Below are positions 59,301 to 64,000 of a stretch of DNA of 64,000 bases, in pieces; positions within the stretch are counted from its first letter, which is position 1; each line of letters opens with the position of its first letter. A model generated the notes under the pieces. The model was not told the origin of the DNA. It was given only the letters and a program-made list of their open reading frames with translations, and did not search any database. The position numbers and the translations under genes were made by a program. The DNA comes from Pseudobdellovibrionaceae bacterium (lineage in GTDB: Bacteria > Bdellovibrionota > Bdellovibrionia > Bdellovibrionales > UBA1609), in the NCBI GenBank assembly GCA_020635075.1, contig JACKAM010000001.1, positions 248,001 through 312,000 of the forward strand. The letters run 5' to 3'.

Positions 59301-62115
59301 TATCACTGATCTGACTCAATCCGTGGGAAGCTACCTTGAAATTAATGTGCAGGACCTGCTGCAGCGAGTTCCCAACTTAAGATGGGCCTATGCCATTGAA
59401 ATTCGCGGTCAGAGCTTTGACAGTAGCGTGGGGTTGAACGGGTCTTCTCAAGAATTTTACTTTGGGACAGCAAGGGGAGTTGTCCATCTCCCGGAAGGGA
59501 TTTACACCCTGGAAGTGGACGAAGGGAATTTTAAGTATCTGAAGACCTTGCCTCAAGTAACGGGCACCGTAACCCTAGAGTTTCTTCCTCCCGGGGGCTA
59601 CAACGTGCGTGCGATTTCCGAGGATGGTCAATCTTTTTGGGGTGAGTTTCTGGTGCCCAATCCCTACTCGGAAGCCTCAACTCAGGTCGCGGCCATTCAG
59701 AATCCCTACTCGCCAAGTGGTCAGGTCGTGCAGCAGCAGACAGTAAATGGTCTTTCCGCACGGACTACATCGATGGCCGCTGAACCTGAGATTCCCACCA
59801 ACCTACCGCCGACTTCGATAGCTGACCTGGAGGCTAGAACTCCAGGATTTCCTGAGCCATTTGAACTTCCCAAATCTTCCGGGGTCACTCTTAAAACTGC
59901 CAGTTTGAAAAGCGCTGCCGTCACTACCCAGAACTTGGTGCCAGAACCCTTTCTTCCCGAGAAAGGGTATGAGTACAGACCTGGATGGGCAAGGAAATGC
60001 ACATTTGATCCATACGCGGAGCTTGCGCCATTTTCTGGAGTTCTTAGAGAAGCTGGACCTAAAGGCAATCCTGCCTATGACCTCTCGCCGGTGTCCTCAA
60101 GCAATTACGGCGGGGCTTCATATTCCTGGATTTCCGTTGGTCAGAAATCGATCAAGGTCTCTTGCAACGTTCAGTCCTGGCGGATTCTAAATGCCTACTA
60201 TTCCTGGTATGCCACCACGGTTTCGCAAGATTGCTGCGCAATTGGGGAAGCACTGCAGGAGTGTAAAAAAAGATGGAAAAGTGAGACAGCGAGTTCAAAT
60301 ACATGGAGGGCTCAACGTGGAGGTCACAGACACAAACTCTCGATGTGGTTTGGGCGAAATCATCAGTACTATGTTTCAAACAAGGCAGTGGTGAAACAGT
60401 TTTCATTCAACAACTGGGTGACAAATGAGGCAGATCAAGATGATGGCGTTGCCCTTTCTCGAATCGGCCTCCCCTATGACTTTGGTGATCCCAACAAGAT
60501 TGACTTTGATTTGGTTCCAAATTACGGAGTCAATTTTACATTTGACGTACCGGTTCCAAAGGAGACTTATTCTAGCAACGGAGGATTCGTTACCTTTCTT
60601 GTTCAACGACATCGACCCCTTGGGGATTCTCAGCCCGAACTGTTTGATCGCATGAATTGTGTCGTCGTGACGCCTAGAAGTAGTGCCATTGAGTTAACAG
60701 AACTTTCAACTTCACCGCCACTTACAACTGATGCGGGCACCTACAATCCAATGGAAGATGGGGCAAGACTTGAGAGCGGGAGTGAAGGCCTGTTCCCTCT
60801 GGACATCGACCAGTCGGCGGCCGCTTCCAACACCTATCGAAACCGAGGCGGGCGGTTTGTACCTCGGTTTCGTGTTCGCGCAAGATATAATTCGAACCAT
60901 GTGACATGGACCGGAGTGCGAGCCTATGTCGGAAATGAGACAAGCTCCATGCTTCATTTTGATCTACCACTTCAATCGGGGGTATACCCCGAGCCCCAGG
61001 GTAAGGCGAGGTCGACGACGGCCTTGACAACAGACAGCTCTGTGAATTCGACGTCGATGAACAGTGTGATGATACCCATATCGAATCAGTTTAATTGGAC
61101 GCCTGCAAATGCCGATAAGATCGATAAGTTAAGTGTCCTTTACTATTTTATGGGTCAGACACCTGGGGGAGAAACGGTGTTTTCAGATCTACCGATCACT
61201 CGGTCCTACAGGACGTCATTTAATCTGCGCCGGAGTGTTAACACGGCCAACAATTACGTGGCCAATGGCTGCAGTGGGGAATACAGTATCAGTATGAGTA
61301 GTTATGTGAGTTCGAAAATGGCCAAGGTAGCCCATTATTTGACCAATGATCTCGGGGTGGAGACACTTTGCAATGATGGGGCTTTGCCGTTTGGGGGTCG
61401 GTTTTTGGTCAACTTGGCGAACGAAGATCAGGGCCACGAGTCCCATCGAGACGGAAATCATATTGATATGCGATATTTCTCCGACCAGGATTGCAGCGCG
61501 TTTGAGGGGAGCGATGTAACGGCCTGTAATAGCTACGGCAACTTCAAAAACTACTATGACATCGATCACGCAGCTAGGCGGATACTGGATTGGGATTATA
61601 CCAAGGAGTTTTTGACGGCCTTAAATGGCCTGTCGGCGACGGCAAAACAAGAGTGTTTGGATGATTCGAGCACCTGTGCCGATGCGATGGCTGCATCGGA
61701 TACGGGAACTGGGACTTTGGCTGCAAAGAAGGCGAAGGCGCAAAGGAATTTGAATGCGATGTTGAGACTTGCGAGATGGACGAAGTATAATAGGCGGAAG
61801 TGGACTCAGGTATTGGATCATTTTGACGGGCTCTATATCATTTTTTCTCCGGGTCCAGTAGGAACAACTGAGAATCCAAATCCTAACAGAAAGAGATGGC
61901 AGCAGTATTTGGTATTAAACGGAACCGTTGACGGCAAGAAGGTGTACGAAAGTTCGTCGAGCGGAGGACTTGTGGAAATCGGTTCCTGCAGTGTAAATTC
62001 TCAAGATCCTACGATATCATGCGATCTTACTCCAGAGGGATCAAATTCTCCGACGTATAGAACAAAGCTATTGCAGGGGCATTATCACCACATCCATATT
62101 GGAGGTGTGTGGTGA
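56359..62115 (+). CDS. giant secreted PKD-repeat protein with a C-terminal LAS-type metallopeptidase domain
   Basis: This frame is open from 56242; TTG 56359 is only the first formal start and has no ribosome binding site. From there it codes 1918 residues. About nine PKD-type repeats fill the first 900 (each with WDFGDG- or WGDG-like turn, a SHTY-like motif and a closing strand, for example WDLGDGTVLTG, WNWGDGQKS, SHTYTRNGLYKITLSL). A middle region of unknown kind follows. Near the end is a LAS (M15/M74-like) metallopeptidase pattern: HRDGNHID with His 1696 and Asp 1703, and HYHHIHI with HxH at about 1911-1913. LAS enzymes cut peptidoglycan crosslinks. With the 5' fragment restored it would be a secreted protein of about 2055 residues. 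Confidence 0.75.
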   Translation: MFTRVHAGHVWINNHLILTPGSLNITIQEVRIPIDLTEYTSTLSLKLKGFPGSFVKVSIYGENSNQPPILNLTWSTDQPLEDEVVLFDAMASTDPDGLVTEVHFDWGDNTTSTGFVAEHSWQVAGIYVVTVTVTDNDGAQTSVPIEFTVLPKPKPPTDGGGIFFVTTTDHVPTKALFSTLMPIEDQDGGQIVSYTWDFGTGKILTLYPHETDLFASVEHYCQNTGVYQVTLTITDDSGLSTSTSRQIEIVQNQPPVPHIAVNYASGPAPLTVTFDASESFDPENDEFRYRWRFGDNSPEVIGTDQAVVSHTYSTPGTYTVRLRLRDHFLARREVTTQIVVGETGGNVPPTPVLISSGLMGPSPFTVQLDASRSFDINPGDQISQIEWTFGDEHDPVDFAQGAMTSHTFNYPGSYHGRLTVRDSQGKSSVEHFTVHVLSSDPAGVDFLAQANPSDPLELWFDNSVGLTTAPIEYHNFHWFYGDNSYARGRNQSHTYPGPGPYEVQLSTFDVLGQRYLTKKTINVQDTTSDLPVAIALNNYSPSVNEEIQIWLDTFDLNQVADFNLKWDLGDGTVLTGLGSDLHSISHTYTRNGLYKITLSLTNPENLTTRLETEINVYSGTPPLPLFIATPLVGQAPVEVSFNGSYTWDSDDQVTTWIWNWGDGQKSISGPYESHTYQEPGQYFPSLTVIDQAGNYATHMAEIRVLSEPPPPDNQPPVAEIVALTPTTGTAPLRVEVDAYNSYDPDGEIIEYRWTTTHGMTWVGPYFVSTFGEVGDFTISLAVTDSAGAVSTDQVQVRVENEVPPPQVPEVNIELRHLANRSSGTVGNGEVLQVTQLPAIIEYDGMMSTYGDGNSLIYRWDFSDGGTSSSGYGQHQFTQEGIYTVSLQIENELGQISQTSATIEIDVADYRCLREEGDEACHSINELDGKVLPIDGSPSQTLSLRNNFAVPYGTYSSSLGDSGESVVLVAREDSSLVRSSVDITDLTQSVGSYLEINVQDLLQRVPNLRWAYAIEIRGQSFDSSVGLNGSSQEFYFGTARGVVHLPEGIYTLEVDEGNFKYLKTLPQVTGTVTLEFLPPGGYNVRAISEDGQSFWGEFLVPNPYSEASTQVAAIQNPYSPSGQVVQQQTVNGLSARTTSMAAEPEIPTNLPPTSIADLEARTPGFPEPFELPKSSGVTLKTASLKSAAVTTQNLVPEPFLPEKGYEYRPGWARKCTFDPYAELAPFSGVLREAGPKGNPAYDLSPVSSSNYGGASYSWISVGQKSIKVSCNVQSWRILNAYYSWYATTVSQDCCAIGEALQECKKRWKSETASSNTWRAQRGGHRHKLSMWFGRNHQYYVSNKAVVKQFSFNNWVTNEADQDDGVALSRIGLPYDFGDPNKIDFDLVPNYGVNFTFDVPVPKETYSSNGGFVTFLVQRHRPLGDSQPELFDRMNCVVVTPRSSAIELTELSTSPPLTTDAGTYNPMEDGARLESGSEGLFPLDIDQSAAASNTYRNRGGRFVPRFRVRARYNSNHVTWTGVRAYVGNETSSMLHFDLPLQSGVYPEPQGKARSTTALTTDSSVNSTSMNSVMIPISNQFNWTPANADKIDKLSVLYYFMGQTPGGETVFSDLPITRSYRTSFNLRRSVNTANNYVANGCSGEYSISMSSYVSSKMAKVAHYLTNDLGVETLCNDGALPFGGRFLVNLANEDQGHESHRDGNHIDMRYFSDQDCSAFEGSDVTACNSYGNFKNYYDIDHAARRILDWDYTKEFLTALNGLSATAKQECLDDSSTCADAMAASDTGTGTLAAKKAKAQRNLNAMLRLARWTKYNRRKWTQVLDHFDGLYIIFSPGPVGTTENPNPNRKRWQQYLVLNGTVDGKKVYESSSSGGLVEIGSCSVNSQDPTISCDLTPEGSNSPTYRTKLLQGHYHHIHIGGVW

Positions 62116-62870
62116 TATTCAGTATTCAATCGATGTTTCGAAAATGCTTATTGATTTGGGTTTTAGTCATAAGCACCACAACTTTGCCTAGCCAGGCAGA
62201 CGGAAAGTCTGAAACAGGAGACAAAAGAAGTGGCTTTGTTGTTCCCGACTTTATGCTCGAAGATAGGCAAGTTCGGGAATCGGATTTGCCTGAAATTTCA
62301 AAAATTCCCTTTTTTTCCGGGGTAGATGTTAACCATTTGTTTATCCGGACACTTTGGAAAAGCAAGATTGATGGATTGAACATTGAAGTCATGGCAACCA
62401 GAGATATGTCCTTTGGAGGAAACGACTATCCGGCAGGAGCACATGTAATTGGTAGAAATAATCTGTTTAGAATCTACCTTAAGCCAGGCATCCAGCTTAA
62501 GGTGAATGGGGTTAAAGTATGTCGACTGGGTCAGCACGCCCAGACGCTGGAGATCTTTGAGATCAAGCTTTGTGAGGACTCGGAGATCAATGGGGTGAAG
62601 ATCCCGGGTGGGTCGAAAGTGGCGTTTAAATCGAAAAAGACGAGTCAAAATCAGACATGGAATGATCTAGGATGTCTGGTTTTGGGCAAGGATACAGTAA
62701 TCAGAGGGCGAGCCGTTAAATCAGGAGAACATTACTTTTTCGGCACAAAGGATGGAATTCCTCCGAAAGGTGGTGAATGGCCGTGTGAAGTTGTTACTTG
62801 GCATTCCTACGACGTTCAGAAGGAAAAAGAACGGCGGAATAAAAAATCGGATCTAGAAATCGGTCACTAG
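62112..62870 (+). CDS. exported protein of unknown function next to the PKD peptidase
   Basis: The protein of about 252 residues has a signal peptide (LLIWVLVISTTTLPSQA) and a mature part with repeated short beta units (LKVNGVKVCRLGQHAQTL, SEINGVKIPGGSKVAFKS), two or more Cys (VCRLG, KLCED, LGCLVLG, EWPCEV) and a charged C-terminus. No family is recognised. GTG 62112 follows GGAGG at 6 bases and overlaps the PKD gene stop by 4 bases, so the two are translationally coupled. ATG 62133 is also possible. It may serve as a partner or inhibitor of the peptidase, but that is inference from position only. Confidence 0.65.
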   Translation: MIFSIQSMFRKCLLIWVLVISTTTLPSQADGKSETGDKRSGFVVPDFMLEDRQVRESDLPEISKIPFFSGVDVNHLFIRTLWKSKIDGLNIEVMATRDMSFGGNDYPAGAHVIGRNNLFRIYLKPGIQLKVNGVKVCRLGQHAQTLEIFEIKLCEDSEINGVKIPGGSKVAFKSKKTSQNQTWNDLGCLVLGKDTVIRGRAVKSGEHYFFGTKDGIPPKGGEWPCEVVTWHSYDVQKEKERRNKKSDLEIGH

Positions 62871-62886
62871 GCACGCCATTAGTAAG

Positions 62887-62937
62887 GTGACCGTCACTTT
62901 TTGGTTTTGTACTGCAATACCAAAAAGTGACGGTCAC
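62887..62937. repeat. palindromic repeat element, copy 1
   Basis: A perfect 19-bp inverted repeat (62887-62905 with 62919-62937, arm GTGACCGTCACTTTTTGGT) surrounds a 13-base asymmetric loop TTTGTACTGCAAT. It is flanked by AGTAAG on the left and TCTACCC on the right. It lies between the exported-protein gene and a piece of broken gene. The arm also contains GTGACCGTCAC, itself nearly palindromic. Confidence 0.9.
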
Positions 62938-62942
62938 TCTAC

Positions 62943-63182
62943 CCCCCAACTCTACCCAGCGTTCGGGTTTTTGTTGGGAATGAAAGCCACGATCTATTGG
63001 AATTTGATCTGCCCCTCAGGGAAGATCACTCGACGAATACCGGGAATGCCAAAAAGAAGGACGTTCTTTATTCAGAGCTTTTGGCCTCCGATGGCATTGA
63101 GGATCACATTACAGATATGATGACGACTATTTCGCAAAGGTACAACTGGTCGTATAGCGATGCCCAAAAAGTAGTAAGGTGA
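62943..63182 (+). pseudogene. fragment related to the PKD peptidase gene, cut by palindromic elements
   Basis: In this frame the sequence reads VRVFVGNESHDLLEFDLPL, then KKDVLYSELLASDGIEDHIT and QRYNWSYSDAQK. This resembles the 60.9-61.1 kb part of the PKD gene (VRAYVGNETSSMLHFDLPL, then MIPISNQFNWTPANADK). The frame is bounded on the left by palindrome copy 1 and stopped on the right by a TGA (63180-63182) inside copy 2. No usable start codon with a ribosome binding site is present. It is a remnant of a related gene, not a complete gene. Confidence 0.6.
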
Positions 63183-63229
63183 CCGTCACTTTTTGGTATT
63201 GCAGTACAATACTAAAAGGTGACGGTCAC
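63179..63229. repeat. palindromic repeat element, copy 2 (core inverted relative to copy 1)
   Basis: Arms 63179-63200 and 63208-63229 pair at 20 of 22 positions around the loop GCAGTAC. The core (ATTGCAGTAC) is the reverse complement of the core of copy 1 (GTACTGCAAT), while the outer flanks (AGTAAG left, TCTACCC right) keep the same orientation. It brings in-frame stops (TGA 63180, TAA 63213) into the otherwise coding frame either side. Confidence 0.88.
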
Positions 63230-64000
63230 TCTACCCATTAAGGGTGCAACCTCCGCAGGAGTAGCTGAGGCGTTTCATCGTCTTCCGATCAGAGTTTCAG
63301 TAGGGGTGGAGTCAGGTGCGGTCGTCGAAAGAGTGGAATCGACCTGGGTCGGAGGCGGTACATCCCTTCTAGTGGCATCGGGAAAACCCTCTTGGCTAAG
63401 TATAGGGGGTGTTCCATATACGGGAAGGCATCGAGCAGTCTTGTCTCTTGATCCGACGATTGTTGAAAACACATCTTTGCTCAATCATCTTAATCCAACT
63501 GAGGATACTGGACAGCTAGTATTTACCGCCTACGGCTATAGAGTCGAAAATGGAAAAAGAAATCCGTTCATCCTTACTGACATCCTGCCTGTTCAGCACA
63601 TGTATGACGGAAAAGACATCCTCTACAATATTTCCTCAGTTGAAAATGAGTTGTTCTATGGGAAGTCGGTGGCCCTTCATGGGCGAGTGAAGCTAATGAA
63701 GTTTGTCAAAAAGCTAAAAGAGGATCCAAATTTGTCCTATGACGGGATAGTGCTCTTCAACGATGCATCGGCACCCTATGGAAATAAACTCCCCCCTCAT
63801 GAGGGGCATAGAAACGGTCTCACTGTAGACATGAGAACCTTTGGTACTCGGACGCCACTGTACACATCGCAATGCCAGCCTCCTAAACCCCCGGCAACGA
63901 CTCCCAACTGTGCCACTCTTTTCCCCACCATCGCTGGGCTTAACGCCCAGTCCAAGATTGATGCAGTTGGTTTGTACGATGACTTCAGAGCATACTTAAC
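63216..64000 (+). pseudogene. LAS-type metallopeptidase-like coding region, 5' truncated, runs off the window
   Basis: The same frame as the preceding fragment is open from 63216 (after an in-frame TAA at 63213-63215 in the palindrome) to the window edge, about 261 codons. It reads VSVGVESGAVVERVESTWVG, then HGRVKLMKFVKKLKEDPNLS and GIVLFNDASAPYGN. The catalytic-type HRNGLTVD (His at 63807, Asp seven residues on) matches HRDGNHID of the PKD peptidase. No credible start is present, so it is probably the 3' part of a gene broken by palindrome copy 2. The second His pair would lie beyond the window. If a start inside is used, it might still make a short product. Confidence 0.55.

Noticed and set aside
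63275..63484. Minus-strand frames opposite the LAS-like region
   Set aside because: They are shadows of the plus-strand coding frame, rich in Ser/Pro, without start signals.

Overview
The window looks like a chromosome segment of a Gram-negative bacterium of the Bdellovibrio type (Bdellovibrionota or a close relative). This is inferred from the mix of genes, not from a marker gene. The segment carries a complete single-operon type II secretion system that includes a gspN gene, alternative complex III, a system II cytochrome c maturation pair, many secreted or outer-membrane proteins of unknown function, and large secreted cell-wall-peptidase-like proteins. Base composition is close to 50 % G+C through most of the window. 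The last 4 kb look more AT-rich and have a different codon feel.

Layout. 1-4.8 kb is a conserved housekeeping block (end of an upstream gene, probably truB, then rpsO, pnp, an M16 peptidase and dut). 4.9-10.7 kb holds envelope and exported proteins on both strands, a GT2 glycosyltransferase and a solitary AbrB/MazE-like DNA-binding protein. 10.9-17.8 kb is a second housekeeping operon: mutL, miaA, yicC, gmk, rpoZ, rel. 17.8-18.4 kb is a compact odd element: a tract of about 170 bp of degenerate 6- and 7-mers, a 23-bp hairpin that covers the ribosome binding site, and a four-helix-bundle (23S rRNA intervening-sequence-protein type) gene. 18.7-25.9 kb holds cell-wall and secreted proteins (RlpA, an NlpC/P60-like protein, a periplasmic ClpP-like protein, OM proteins), ssb, and a large B12-binding radical SAM protein. 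26.0-39.6 kb is the T2SS operon gspC-D-E-F-G-H-I-J-K-L-M-N on the minus strand. 40.0-44.8 kb holds a FabD-like pseudoenzyme, a GNAT-like protein, a PduO adenosyltransferase, an N-formylglutamate-amidohydrolase-like protein and a TolC-like protein. 44.8-55.4 kb is respiratory: ResB and CcsA (heme attachment) followed by actABCDEF. 55.4-64 kb is accessory: an intergenic inverted-repeat cluster, a giant PKD-repeat protein ending in a LAS-type metallopeptidase domain and split by a G9 tract, a secreted partner of unknown function, and a broken related gene interrupted by two palindromic elements.

How the parts fit. The Ccs pair would attach heme to the multiheme ActA and monoheme ActE of alternative complex III next door. 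The T2SS could export proteins such as the PKD/LAS protein and other signal-peptide proteins. PduO makes adenosylcobalamin. The radical SAM protein has a cobalamin-binding-type N-terminus, but no direct link between them is shown. The strongest candidates for something undescribed are the repeat tract plus hairpin plus four-helix-bundle gene (17.83-18.39 kb), the G9-tract frameshift in the PKD peptidase gene (56236-56244), the pair of palindromes whose cores point in opposite directions (62.88-63.24 kb), and two pseudoenzymes that keep the fold but have lost catalytic residues (FabD-like at 40.0 kb, lipase-like at 6.5 kb).
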